The notes beneath the pieces are model-generated. The model did not search any database. It was not told the origin of the DNA and was given only the letters and a program-made list of their open reading frames with translations. The position numbers and the translations under genes are program-made. A stretch of DNA of 64,000 nucleotides from Babylonia areolata (Eukaryota; Mollusca; Gastropoda; Neogastropoda; Buccinidae), in contig NC_134878.1 in the NCBI RefSeq assembly GCF_041734735.1, forward strand, positions 15,063,901-15,127,900, read 5' to 3'. Below, piece after piece: positions 10,338 to 24,400 of this stretch; position 1 is the stretch's first letter, and each line of letters starts with the position of its first letter.

Positions 10338-13185
10338 ACTTTGATTGTGTAAGCCAAAATTTGCAAGTTATTTTTTGCTGTTTATTTCAGCTCTGAAGGA
10401 GAGACTTTTGAGCCATGCCCAAAGTACAAGGAACTTGATGAATCAATTGTAAATCTTCTCGGCAATGAAGACGATTATGACAGTGAGTCCGACCACGATG
10501 ACAAATTCTTCAAATATTATGATGATGAGGTATGCAATTTACTGATTATACCATTCAAATATTTGATAATAATGATTATTATATCATACATACATGGTAA
10601 TGAAAATGTATTGATAAAGATAAAATACAATATGTGACTCATGACTAAAATAATCAGATTAGTCATTTTTAGTGATATATTGTCATATTATCAATTTTCG
10701 TTTTCTTTTTTAAACAAGTTTTTATGAAATAGTCCCCACCCCCACCCTTCAAGTATATCTGATTATAAATACTGATCAACAATTTATGAAATGGTTCTTT
10801 GAAATGGTGCACAGTATGGACCTATAATATAGATTCACTATTATTACAATATGAGACATAATATTGTTCTTTAAAAAAATTGATAATATTCGTTGCCATT
10901 TATGAACTTATTAAGCTTCTAAGATTACATGTAAAGAAAAACTCTATTACTATCAAAGAAATCATATTGCTTTAATCTGTAGAACTACAAATGAAAATGA
11001 TTCAGACATGTGCAACATCTTTTGCCTTCCAGATGGCCTTCCAAGCGTGTTTTAGAATGTGTAAATATTTTTTGCACATTTTTGATTACTCGAGTGTTTA
11101 TATTTTCCAGTTGATAGAATGAACAGTGTGTCTTCCAACTTTTCATCACTGAGATCTTTAATAAACAAATATCGTGTTTTTATATTTTCATGTTGTTTTC
11201 CTTTTCAGCCAAAGGTGGGATATAATGCACAGCAAGTTAGCACCAAGACCGCCAGCTTTCAACCAAAAGACAAGCTGGTGAATAGTCACAAAATGAACTT
11301 TGGTGAGTAATTTCCAAGAACCTTTGGTTAACGCTTTTTTTTCCCCCCTTTTCTGCTCCTTTTACCTGGAACAGCCTTCCACACGATCTCCATTTTATAT
11401 TTATTGACTCTGTCTCTGCCTTTCACTCTTGAGTAAAAATTCATTTTTTCAGAACCTGTCTGTAACTGTAAGCACTTTAGTTTTGCTGCTTTAACGACAC
11501 TTCTCCGTGCCTGCAAACTCTGAATGTATAAGGAATGAGAGAAGGGTTATGGAGGGGGTAGGGGAGGGGGTGGGTATTGTGAGGGGTGGGGGGGGGGGAG
11601 TTAGAGACAGAGTGGTTATCAGTGCTTTAACTTTAAGTAATTTGTAACTTTTTCTTTCATAAAATTCATTTAAGCGCCCTCAGCTCTTATGTGAGGAAAG
11701 ACGCTATACAATTGTACATTATTATTAATGTTGTAATTAAATTGTTATTATTAACAGTTTTCTCACTTTGAAATGTAACACATGATGTTCACAGAGTGAA
11801 AGTGTACAGTTTTGGGAAACATTCATTGATTTATTGGAAGTGTGCGCCACAATTCTAATTAGAAATTTTATGAGAATTGAAGGCCTTGGCTTTCTTTTCT
11901 TTTCTTTTTAACAGAAGAAATGAAAATCAATGGCTTTTTTTTTGTTCTTTTCTTTTTGTTTTGTTCTCTTCTGAACAAATGGGTATTAGTAATAAAAACT
12001 AATATGTTGTTTTTTTTATTTGTTTTTCTTTTCAACTGAGTAAAAGAAAATTATGATTGGTTTTCTTTTTCAGGAAATGCAGGTCGATCATTCACTATCA
12101 GTGCTGGCAAAATGGGTGGAGATGAGTGAGTAGCCATTGTTTTTCACAATCAAAAACTCCGGAAATTTTTTTGGTGTTTTTATCATGATTTTTTTTCCAG
12201 TCTTTTTTTTTAATTTCATTTTCTGATTTTTTTTTTATATTTGTATGGTCGTCAAAGGGGACGGGCAGTTGTATTTGATTTAAACTAAATTAAAGACAAA
12301 TTTGTTTTTATCCATTCTGTCTTTTCCTTTCTGTCAGTTTCTGACTCATACAGATAAATTATTCTTAGTTTTGATAATTTTCGTATGTGTTGTGTGATTC
12401 ATTTTATTGTATTATTTATTGATGGGATATTACACTTTCAAGACAGAGCCTTACTTTTTTTTCCTTTGACGTCCTTTTACCACTTAGAGTAGACATAACG
12501 GAGAACAAAAGTTGACAGTTATATTTTTGGACATGCTGAAAAAGGAGTGATGCAGACAATGTTGCCATTTTCATGTTAGTGTTTTTTTTTGGTTTTTTTG
12601 TTTGTAAATGACTTAGAGATTAGTATCTGATTTATGCTGTAGTGTACGGTCTCTGATTTATGCTGTATTAGGTATCAGTCAATGATATCGTGAATAGCGA
12701 TTTTCTTTGTGTCCTTAGTTTAGTAACTTAGTTTCTGTCACTTGAAAAAAAAAGAAAAAAAATTAATATTCAAATTCATATAGATGCACGTGTTAGGCAG
12801 CTGGCTGACCAGCAGCTTAACCCAATGCACTTAGTAAGGCCCTGAGTGCATGCATGTGTATTTTTATACCCATCAAAGTGGATTTCCTCTGTATAATTTT
12901 GCCAGAGGGCAACCCGATTTGTTGCCATGGGTTCTTTTTCAGTGCACCAAGTGCATACTAGTAGCGCATAGTTTGTTTTTCCCAGTCAAACTTGGGGGGA
13001 AAGGGCCAGAGCGGGAATTGAACCCAAACCCTCATGTGGACTGTATTGGCAGATAAGCGTCTTAACCATCCTGCCACCTTCTTCATGTTTGCAGTGTGCG
13101 GAGAAAAGACAAGGCAAACAGAGCGACGACGGCACAGGTACTGGACCAGCGTACCATGCTGATCATCAACAAGATGCTGACACAG
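7387..13185 (+). CDS. RIOK1: RIOK1 exons 1-5: acidic N-terminus and lead-in to the RIO domain
   Basis: Residues 1-145. Exon 1 encodes [19 protein letters not shown]. Exon 2 is acidic ([12 protein letters not shown]), like the human N-terminal region of low complexity. Exons 3-4 (ends 11302 and 12125) encode a poorly conserved linker. Exon 5 encodes [17 protein letters not shown], which matches the human KDKADRATVEQVLDPRT and begins the conserved helices of the RIO domain. A minus-strand SINE ends only about a dozen bases before the exon 5 acceptor. Confidence 0.93.
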
Positions 13186-16100
13186 GTATCTCTAATACGA
13201 AACAAAGTTTCAGTTTCAGTTTCTTAAGGAGGCGCCAATGTGTTAGGACAAATCCAAATATACTACACCACATCTGCCAGGCAGATGCCTGATCTGCAGC
13301 ATAACCCAATATGTTTGGTTGATGCCTTGAGTGCATGTTGATATATTTGTGTGCAAAACGCAGACAAGCCACAACAAAACTCAGGAATAGAATAGACGCG
13401 AATGACCTGAAAATTGAAAAACGTAAATACTTTGATGTTCCACGAGAAGATAGATAGTGTAGAAGTTGTAAAGTATTGGAAGATGAAATCCATCCACTTA
13501 CTTATTGTGTCAGATTTAACACTTTTACAGTATTATGTGTCAAATTTAATGCTTTTACAGTATCAGGTGTCAAATTTAACACTTTTACAGTATTAAAGAA
13601 CAGTTTTTAAGGGATATTCAAGAATATGATAACACAGGTAATATTCCCAGTCAGGTGATGCTAATTATTAAGTGACGTACAACCAAGATTGAGGAAATTT
13701 GTTTTTGAATGCCGTGCCAGCTAATAACATCAACTATTCATTTATTTATTTGTGTGTTATAAACCTTAAGGTTTCATGACAGTGAAATTTATTCTGTTCT
13801 ATATTCTGTTCTATTCAGGGCCACTTTGACAGAATCACGGGCTCCATCAGTGTGGGCAAAGAGGCCAACGTGTTCCGTGCAGAGAAGGACACAGAGGAAG
13901 GGACAAAGTTCCTTGCCTTAAAGGTGAATGGAGGGTGGGGGTGAGGGGTTGGAGGTTTATGTGTGTGGGTTAGAGAAAGAGTGTGTCACTGTGTAATGTG
14001 TGTGTGTCACTGTGTGTGTGTGTTACTGTCTGTGTGTGTCATTGTGTGTATATGTGTGTGTCACTGTGTGTATATGTCACTGCGTGTGTATGTGTGTCAC
14101 TATGTGTGTGATGTGAATAATGAGCTTGTGATTGAGAGCATAGTGACAGGTGTGGGTGTGAGAGATTCTGTGTATGGATTTTCCCCTTTCTTCTAATATA
14201 CATAGTGTCATGAATAAAGAAAGGTTGTATGTTTGTTGCATTCCAAGTCTGTTGGTGATATTCACCATGATGTTCAGTACCGCTTCTGACTTTATCCACA
14301 GCGACTTCAATGCCAAAAGATAACAAAAAACTAGAACAAAAAAACAAAACAAAACAAAAAAGAAACACCAAAAGAACACTTTAGTTTTCTTCAACAACCT
14401 TTTGCATAGCACACTGCTCTGTGCATTGCTTTTCTTTTTTTTTTTTTTCATTGCAGAAAAAGAAAACATCTTTTGTTTTACATTCAAAGAGAATGGTCAG
14501 TATGAATTGCCAATGTACAGAGTGTGTGTGTATGTATATGTGTATTTATTTTATTTTATTTCGATTTTTTGCTCAATTAACTTTCTTTGGACTGCAGGTG
14601 TACAAGACATCCATCCTCACTTTCAAGAACAGATCCAAATATGTGGACGGAGACTTCCGGTGAGTTGTTGAGGGCCTCACAACACAGTTTGATAGCGTTG
14701 TCACGCTGTCCTCAGCAGGCACTGTATAAACAGAACACAGTCTGATAGTGTGGTTACACAAGAACTTTATGAACATAACACAGTCTGATGGTGCTGTTAC
14801 ACTGTGCTCAGCATGTACTTCATGATCAGAACACGGTGTGGTCACACTGTGCTGAACAGGCTCTTTGTGAACAGAACACAATCTGACAGTATGGTCGCAC
14901 TGTGCTCAGCAAGCACTTTCTGAACAGAACACAGTCTGATAGTGCAGTTGCACTGTTCTCATAAACCACTTTATGAACAGAACAGTCATATAGTGTCTGA
15001 CATTGTAGTCATGTTATGCTCAGCAAGCACTGTATTGGAGTTTGGGGAGGTGGGTGGGGGGAAGCAGGGGGTGATTTAAAAACTTTCCAGTTAGGAGCTA
15101 GCTAGATTATATTCATGCATTCCCATATATCTCAAGTGCTTTTTTCGTAACACTGGAGCCAAAAGCCTGTACAGCTTAAATTAAGCCATACATTGGTATG
15201 CTTGGATGAAGTATTGAGTAGTCTGTGACAGACTGTGAGAGAATTATTTGAGAGGGACAGCACATTCGTACTTACTTTGAATTAAAAAAACAAAAAATAA
15301 AAGTAAATGATGTGATGAGTATGACTTGAATTCCTGTATTTTTCATGGTTTGGTTTGTATGACTGTCAGATTACGCCGTGCATACCATGGATCAAACCCT
15401 AGAAAGATGGTGAAGACCTGGGCTGAAAAAGAAATGCGAAATCTGTCAAGGTAATATATATAGTTCATTTTCCTAGGTGTTTTTGGTTTTTTTTTTGTTT
15501 GTTGTTGTTGTTTGTTTTCTCTTTCAGACCTACTTTGGGAGCACTGTATTTTTTGTTAAATGATTTTGATGATCGTATAGATACTTATATAGCGTCTATC
15601 CTCAGTTAGAAACCAAACTCTAGGCGCTTTTCAAACATGGAGTCATTTGCACAACAGGCTGCCTAACTGGGTAGAGCTGACTGAGATCTATTTTGTGATA
15701 TAGTATTTGCATTGTACATTAACTTTAAATATGAAGTTATGCTTACTCATATTACGATGCTGATTTAGTTTGCAACTTCTATAAACATGTAAACACATAC
15801 ACATATACTGATTTTAATGTAGCAGAGACCCAGGCTTTGACACACAAATCAACAGACTCGGAGTCTGGTGAACATTTCTGTGCGTCACCCCAATGACTCT
15901 TCACAAGATTTGAATAAGGGAGAAGAAGAAAATATAGTACTTTGAAACAAACCAGTCATCCTTAAACCTGGTACTGCCTGTGTTAAAAACACAGTCTCAT
16001 GTGTAGCACATGGTCTTAAAATCTGCATGATGAAGCAATGAGATCCAACTCCTAAGCAGCTTGCTTATGTTGCAAGATTGAGGATTTCATTTTTCTGACA

Positions 16101-17341
16101 GATTGAATGCTGTGCTATTATTTTTTATTTGATTCACAACAGAAATGAAGCTACACCCTGATTGCCAACTTCTCGTTTCTTTGTCATTGTTTCTTGAATC
16201 TTGTATCTTCTCTTCTAAATAGTGTTTCTTCTTCTGCATTGTGGACGTGCAGGTTGAGGTTTCACGTGCATTACTTTATTAATTTCCTCTGTTTATTAGG
16301 CAGCTCTTATTTTGGGGGATGTGCATGCTGGGTATGTTTGTGTGTCTACAATCCATTGTTTAGTGTTTCTGTAGTTCATTGTCCACTGACATGGATTACA
16401 GGATCTTTTAACCTGCATTTTTAATTTCCTGCGTGCATGTTTACACACAAAAGAGATAACGGCACAAACAGTTCTGCGCATGAATTGACCTAAGAAATTG
16501 GAAGAAAAAACAACAGCCAACAGTCTCCATTTTAAGCCACCAGTTACTGTTACTGAACTGGACCCATGACCCTTATATTGAAAATTAAACACTGATCGCT
16601 CGGTTGTTGTGCTTGTCTGTATAGTGCTGTCCCAAAAGGTCATGAGGGTGTGCAGTGAGAGCACTTATAAAATGATATAAAGGGATTTATAAAAAAATTT
16701 TTTACTTTTTTTGTTGTTGTTTTTTTTTTGTTTTCAAATGTGATTCCTTGTTTACAGAACATATACCTACATGCAGTGTTTTCAAATGGACCAGTAGTCC
16801 ATGTCAAAGGAAAACTCTTCAGCAGCAGTTAGTCTCAAAATCCTACATGATGAAACATGAGATCCAACTCCTAACCAGCTTGCTTTGCATCATTGCAAAT
16901 ACAAGATTGAGGATTTCATTTTTCTGATGGATGGAACGTTTGCCACTGATTATGTGATTTTACTGTGTGGAAAGAAATGAAGGTGCACACTCTCAGTACT
17001 TTTTCATTTGGTGGAGTGGTACTCTAATGGAAATGCATTCTCCTAATAAGTGAGAGAACGAGTGTATTAGATCATAATCCCACTTGCCAGAATTTCCTCC
17101 CTCGCCACTAGAGCTTGAATGGATGTCTGGATGCTAGGTCCCATGTGTAGCATGCACTTAATTCATGTAAAAGAGAGTTGTCCTTGGCCAAATTTAGTAA
17201 TAGAATCAAGCAGTCAATCACTTTATCCTTCATCCAGGGGCCCTAAATATTTTCTGCACCGTACTGTCTCAAAAGACAATTTGGGTGTGTGCAGCATGAA
17301 TATTTACACAAGATTATAAAGGAGAAAGCAATGCTCTTAAA

Positions 17342-17373
<32 letters not shown>

Positions 17374-17976
17374 TGATTCTTTGTTTACAGAACATATACC
17401 TACATGCAGTGTTTTCAAATGGACCAGTAGTCCATGTCAAAGGAAAACTCTTCAGCAGCAGTTAGTCTCAAAATCCTACATGATGAAACATGAGATCCAA
17501 CTCCTAACCAGCTTGCTTTGCATCATTGCAAATACAAGATTGAGGATTTCATTTTTCTGATGGATGGAACGTTTGACACTGATTATGTGATTTTACTGTG
17601 TGGAAAGAAATGAAGGTGCACACTCTCAGTACTCTTTCAATCGGTGGAGTTGTACTCTAATGGAAATGCATTCTCCTAATAAGTGAGAGAACGAGTGTAT
17701 TAGATCATAATCCCACTTGCCAGAATTTCCTCCCTCGCCACTAGAGCTTGAATGGATGTCTGGATGCTAGGTCCCATGTGTAGCATGCACTTAATTCATG
17801 TAAAAGAATCAATAAGAGAGTTGTCCTTGGCCAAATTTAGTAATAGAATCAAGCAGTCAATCACTTTATCCTTCATCCAGGGGTCCTAGATATTTTCTGC
17901 GCGGTACTGTCTCAAAAGACAGTTTGGGTGTGTGCAGCATGAATATTTACACAAGATTATAAAGGAGAAAGCAATG

Positions 17977-18020
<44 letters not shown>

Positions 18021-21000
18021 GAAAAGAAATGATTCTTTATTTACAGAATCCATAGATATTTCTTCAGTGTATATTTGTTACCTCCAAGGATGTTTTCGGG
18101 AAGTAAGGAAATAGGCTCAGTGTGTTTCCAGAATATAGAAGATAATATTCACTTTGAATAACCTAATTCCAGTGTTCTCCTTTGTTCACATTTGAAGCAC
18201 TGTGGTGTATTAGTACACGCAAGATTCTGAATGGCTTATCTTTTAATCTGAATTTATTTACACACCCAGATGTCTAATTCAGTATGGTAATTTATGTTCT
18301 GCACTTGTACTAAGGAGCGTGTGGTCTCAAATTCAAAATCTGCATGATGAAAGAAGAGATCCAACTCCTAACCAGCTTGCTAAATGTCATGGCAAGATTG
18401 AGGATTTCAATTTTTTCTGACAGATTGAATGTTCTGTTGTTAAAGTGATTTTTAGTCTGTGAAAGGAAATGAAGCTTCACACTGAGAGCACACTTTGATT
18501 TATCATTTTAGTTTGTTTCTCAAGGAGGCAACTCTGCATTCGGACAATTCCATTTAATCTACACCACATCTGCTAGGCAGATGCCTGACAGTGTCATAAC
18601 CCAACGCAGTGGTCAGGCCTTGAGTGCATGCATATGTATTTGTGTGTACCTATCAGAGTGGATTTTCTTGTCAGAATTTTGTCAGAGGAGAACATTTTTG
18701 TTGTCATGGGTTATATTTTTAGTGCGCCAGGTGCTTGCTGCACATGGGACCTGGGTATATTCTTTTTTTCTGAATGACTAGATGCTTGGTTTGATTCTCC
18801 AGTTAGACATGGGGGAAAGGGCGAGAGCAGGAATCAGTCTTAACCAGTCTGCTTCTTCCTTATCATCCTTGATTTATCATTTTTCAAAAATTTCAGAAAG
18901 AGCTTTGTCTCTGACCAACTGCAAGGATAGGTGCTATATAAGTATCTTTATATCATATCATCATAGTAATCTGTCAGTGTTAAAGGAAAACACATGAGTA
19001 TCATATTCCCTTAAAATCTGCATGATGAAATATGAGATCCAACTCCTAACCACCTTGCTCATTGTTGCAAGATTGAGGATTTCATTTTTTCTGACAGATG
19101 GAACTGCTGAATCAATCATTGAAAATGACACAATCTCTCATTCAGTCTTTGACTTTGAGATTTTGCTGTTGTTTATAAAGTTGTTAGAACATTTTATGAG
19201 CATCATTTCCTTGATCCATGTGACTTTTTCTTCCTCAGATGTTGAGAATGTTTTTGGGAGAGTTCTCAAAATTCTTTGAAATATATGATACTTTATTGAA
19301 TATCCTGTATTCAGTGTTTCACAAAAGATTAAGAATAAATTACAGTTCAGTGCTTGGATGTTGTACATACCTGGATATCTGGAGTTTTTTTTTTCCCTTC
19401 CTTTATAATTAGTTTTTATTTTTTTAAATTTACACACTGAGTGAGATGTTGACATGGCTGTTCTAAATCCGGGAACATAGAATTGTGTTCATATAAATCA
19501 GACAACCAGTGTTCTCAGTTTGTATGACATAGTATGCCAATCCCCACTCTGCGGACCTCAGTACAAGTGAACTCTCCAAAAGGCCAGATTTTCATTGTGA
19601 AGTCTGTTCAGACATTTTCATAGCCCAGCACCTTATCTAACTTGTTAACTTCTGTGAAATGTAGATGATTACCACAAACCAGCCATCCTTGGTATTGTCA
19701 GTGTTAAATGAAAACTTAAAACTACAAAGTGAAAGTGTCCAAATCTGCATGATGAAACATGAGATCCAACTCCTAATCAACTTGCGAAACGTCACTGCAA
19801 GATTGAGGATTTCATTTTTCTGATGGATTGAGTATTGTTGATGGGATCGTAGTCTGGAAAAAAAAAAGTGATGCTGCACACTTATTACACTCTTGGATTT
19901 ATTACACATATAATCTTCCTGAGAAACATGTAGGTATTGGTCTGTTTTATAACAGTGTTTAATTTTGACATGTATGAATTGTAACTTAGCTGTTGGAACA
20001 TATTTTATGAACAACATCTCTTTATGACAGGGGACTTTGTTCACAACTGTTTCATTTTGAGATTATGATTTTTTTTTTTTTTAAAAAAAAAATTGAATTA
20101 GTTTTCTTGATAAATGCAACTTCCCATTTTCAATGTTTTGCATTTGCTTGTTCAGAACTGCAAAAGGTGGTCTGAGGAGTATGCTTAGCTTTCAATTTAA
20201 CTTACACTGTGTGTTAGATGCTAACATTGTTGAACCAACCGGAAGGTAAATTGTGGCAAAATTTAGAATATGTGTGTGGTCATGCAAACCTGGAATTTTC
20301 TTCCATTTCAAAGAGAAAAAAAATCTTCCAGCCAGTGTTCCCCAGCTTTCCAGAAACTTTAAAAGTACCTGAAAGGATCCAACTGGTTTAATTATGAGCA
20401 AAAAAATAGCTCAGAATTTCAGAGAGTTTGAGTCGATATCCAGTTTCTGCATGATGAAATAATCCTACTCCTATATATTTACCTAAGTTGATGAGATTCA
20501 AATTCTGATGAAACTGGACTTTTAGCGCTGTTTGTGATGATTGCAGTGGCTATCATTGTGGTTCATTTGCACCAACTGAATGGAATCATGACATTTCTAT
20601 AGATAAATGAATGAATGAATAAATAGATAAATAAATAAATAAACCTCCAGAAAAATAACCCCTGTCTCTTCCAAAAAATTGAAAATAAACAATATTTTTT
20701 TCATCACTGTCAGGTTGAGCAGCTGATACTAGATTGTATTGTATTTGTATTTCTCTTTTTTGTCACAACAGATTTCTCTGAGTGAAATTAGGGATGCTTT
20801 CCCCAGGGAGAGCGCGTCACTACACTGAGAGTGCCACCTTTTTTATTTTTTATTTATTTATTTTTTCCTGCGTGCAGTTTTATTTGTTTTACCTATTGTA
20901 ACTGGTCTTCACTGAAGCAGACATTTTACATACATCATTACAGATACAATATGCAGCTGTTAAACATTCGTTGTCAGTCAGTGAGCAAATTTGACTACTG

Positions 21001-21428
21001 TCTGACAAGGGATCATCAGTTTCAATTTCATGGAGATGTCAGAGCATACAGAATTAGGCCCCACCCTACACTTACAAACACACATACACACACACACCAA
21101 CATGTTTACATCAGATGCAGTTAGAAAAAGAAGAAAAAAAAAGAAAAGATAATTGATTTTAACTGTATGGTGGTGCCATGATACTTGTGTCTTTTTGGTA
21201 AACAGATCTTCAAGGTATATAACTGATGTTACAAGAAAACTTTGTGTCTAAAATAGTGGAAGGGATGTTAATGAAAAGTTATGGAATGTTTCTGGCTATA
21301 ATGATCGCTTGACTGACAGCAGTAGGACCAAACCTACATTCGTTTGTGAAAGCTGGATACCAATATCTGTGAGACTATCTCTAGTCTGCTTCATTTGTAG
21401 CAGTTGACATACTTAAGATTTAAAAAAT

Positions 21429-21475
<47 letters not shown>

Positions 21476-24400
21476 TGTAGTACATACAGCAAGACTCACT
21501 CCTCCCCTCCAGTCTTTTATTTTGACAGATAGTTTTCAAAAATGCAGTGTGCGAAACATATGTGATGCAGGCCTTAAATAAATCCCCCCATAACTCTTGA
21601 CACAGACGCCTCAGCAGATTTGACTGAATTTGTGTTGAATATTAAGTGCTGGTTTTCACTTTGAATCTGACCACCTTTACTGTCATTTTAATTTAAATGA
21701 TGTGATAAGGTCAGGGCATTTGTGAAGAACATGTTTACAGTTCACAGATAAGGATCATTAAGACATCATATATTTAATATTTTCCTAACATTGTTTTTGA
21801 TTTTTGCTGTTTACCATTAACAGTTCTTTAAAGGATATGCGTTATTTCAAATGCATTATAATTAAAGCACTGTGTCACTGTCATTGCTGAGTATGGGCAT
21901 CAAATATTTAATTGTAGGCCAAACATAATAGTTGAAGGTAACAACTTCAGATTTTGTTGTTGTTGTTTTTTGTGAGTGACTTGAGAATATTTGTAAGAGA
22001 CAAACCATGGTGACTGAAAACTACAGTAACTTTTCATTCTGTGTGCCTGGCAGGATCCACCAGGCTGGCATCCCCTGCCCACAGCCCCTGCTGCTGAAAG
22101 GCCATCTGTTCCTGATGACCTTCATCGGGTCAGACGATGGCGCGTAAGTATTGTCGTATTAGAGAAAAGAAGAACAGTGCTTGTTTGTTATCTATTTCTC
22201 TCCCTCCTTTTCTTTGCCAGTTTTGGATTTCCAATCTCTTCTTGAATTTAGAAATTCAGGCAAGATCTTATCTGAATATGAAGTAGAATGATCAAAACAT
22301 GACAAAAATCAGCATTTGTTGCAGGCTGATTGTCTTTTTTGATATGATTCTGTCATCACATACAAAACAAAAAAACGTGAACTTCACCTAAAAAGTGCTT
22401 GAAGACAATGTCCTATTGAGGGTAAAACAGAAGACAGCTTGCCTGGTGAAGGACTTTAATGCTTGACACAGCGTTGCTTAGTTGTTGTTTTTTTTAGCTG
22501 TCTTGTAATTGCATATATGGTGGTTAGGTTTAGTAGTTGGAGAGGGCTTGTAGATATTTGGAAGTACAACTACAAGTACATTTTTTTGTCCTTTTGACCC
22601 CAATGACATCTAAAAAGTATCTGTGTATTTCTAACACTGATCTCAGTAGTCATTGTTGAGGAAGTTATACATAGAACATTATTATTATTAAAAAAATTGG
22701 TGACATTTGAATGGATAAAGAAGAGGTCAAAGTAACAAATACACAAAATGTGTACCAAAGGTAATTGCACATGGTGGTTTCTTTCCAGTAGTTATTTTTG
22801 TGTGTGCTACTGGATGCTGCAAGTGCAAAACTAAAATGGGAGAAAATTAGCAAAGCAGACTTTTTTTGTCTGTCTCTGTCAGTCACTCCCATACATCATT
22901 ACATGTGCAATTTGTACTTCTTGTGAACTTTTTTTCATCAGTGTTTACACACATGAGCGTGATGAGTCTATACAAACTGTTATTTGGTTGTCTGCATGTG
23001 TATGCCTGCATGTCTGTGTATGTCAGTGATAAATTAACAAAATCATTTTCAAAGGAAATGCATTATCTGTTGGCACAAAATTTGCTCATTAATAAAGTGA
23101 ACAGTTCTTTACACACATTCTTATTATGACAATACGTTGGGGAAGTGCAGAAAAATTTTAAAAGAAGCAAAGAATGTTTCCACAGCCATTTTGCTGTTTT
23201 TTCTTTTCTTTTTCCTTTCGCTTCAGCATTTTTATCTTAACATATTTATATATTCATTTATAAATAGCAATCATTTTATCGTTTTTAGTGAAGTTTTCTT
23301 TCATAAAAATAAAATAAAAAAAGAAAGAAAAAGAAAATTGCTATCAAGATTTCCCATTGTATCGATCTCACTCAGACAATGTAAATGATTTGCACATGTG
23401 ATTTCAAAGTTCTGCTCTTGGTGTGAAGTTACTTAACACCAGGACATGGCATGTGCAAGAGCAAATGGAAGTTAATTAGCAAAGCAGATAACCTGTGTCT
23501 GTCTTTGTCAGTCACTTCCAGACATCCATTACATCTCTTTTACAGTTCCGTATTTTTGTAATTCATATTAAACTTAAAAGTGCAGATTTGTACAGCTTCA
23601 GCAATGTCAGAGATTTTGGAAAGTTGGATGAGGAAATGATAGGTGTGGTGGCTTAATGGTTAGAGCATTGGGTTCTCGCCCAAGTTTCCTGAGGTCAGTC
23701 CTTGGTTTGGGTGCACCAGGTGGGTTCAGAGTGGAGATTTATCCAATCTCCCAGGTCAACATATGTGCTGACCTGCTAGTGCCTGAACCCTGTTTGTGTG
23801 TACATACACACGCAGAAGATCACATACCCCCATTAAAGATCCTGTAGTCAGTATCAGCAGTAGGTGGTTTATGGGGGAAAAGAAACATACCCATCATACC
23901 AACTCTCCCCAAACAGAGTATATCAGCCATACATGTAAAAGCCTTCTCGTACATACAAGTGAGCATGGGAGTTGCAGCCCTAAAACACAGATGATCAGGA
24001 AATGAGAGCGTGTTGCCCAAATGTCACATGCACTGCTCCCCTACCTCCCTCCCCCTCTCGTTTCTTTCCAGGAGTATATTTTTGGTGTGCTGCTAGATGC
24101 TGCAAAGCTGAAATGGGAGAAAATTAGCAAAGCAGACTTTTTTTTGTCTGTCTGAGTCTCTGTCAGTCACTCCCATACATCATTACATGTGCAGTTTGTA
24201 CTTCTTGTAAAAAAAAAGAAGAAAAAGAAATTAATAAAAAATCATCAATGTTTACACGCACGAATCTATATAAACTGTTATTTGGTTGTCTGCATGTGTA
24301 TGTCTGCATGTCTGTGTATGTCAGTGGTAAACTAACAAAAGCATTTTCAAAGGAAATGCATGATCTGTTTGCACAAAATTTACATAAAAGTAAAGTGAAC

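Larger units (their letters stand above)
16741..18046. repeat. Tandem block duplication in RIOK1 intron 8 (633 and 656 bp)
   Basis: Block 1 (about 16741-17373) and block 2 (about 17374-18029) are near identical, and the start of a third copy follows (to about 18046). Each contains one snoRNA-like unit, a family C SINE-like segment and a poly(A) run (17339-17360 and 17982-18014). The few differences suggest a recent event. Confidence 0.9.

Noticed and set aside
13966-14196. Coding continuation of RIOK1 exon 6
   Set aside because: The exon ends at the GTGAAT donor at 13924 with phase matching exon 7; what follows is a TG repeat.
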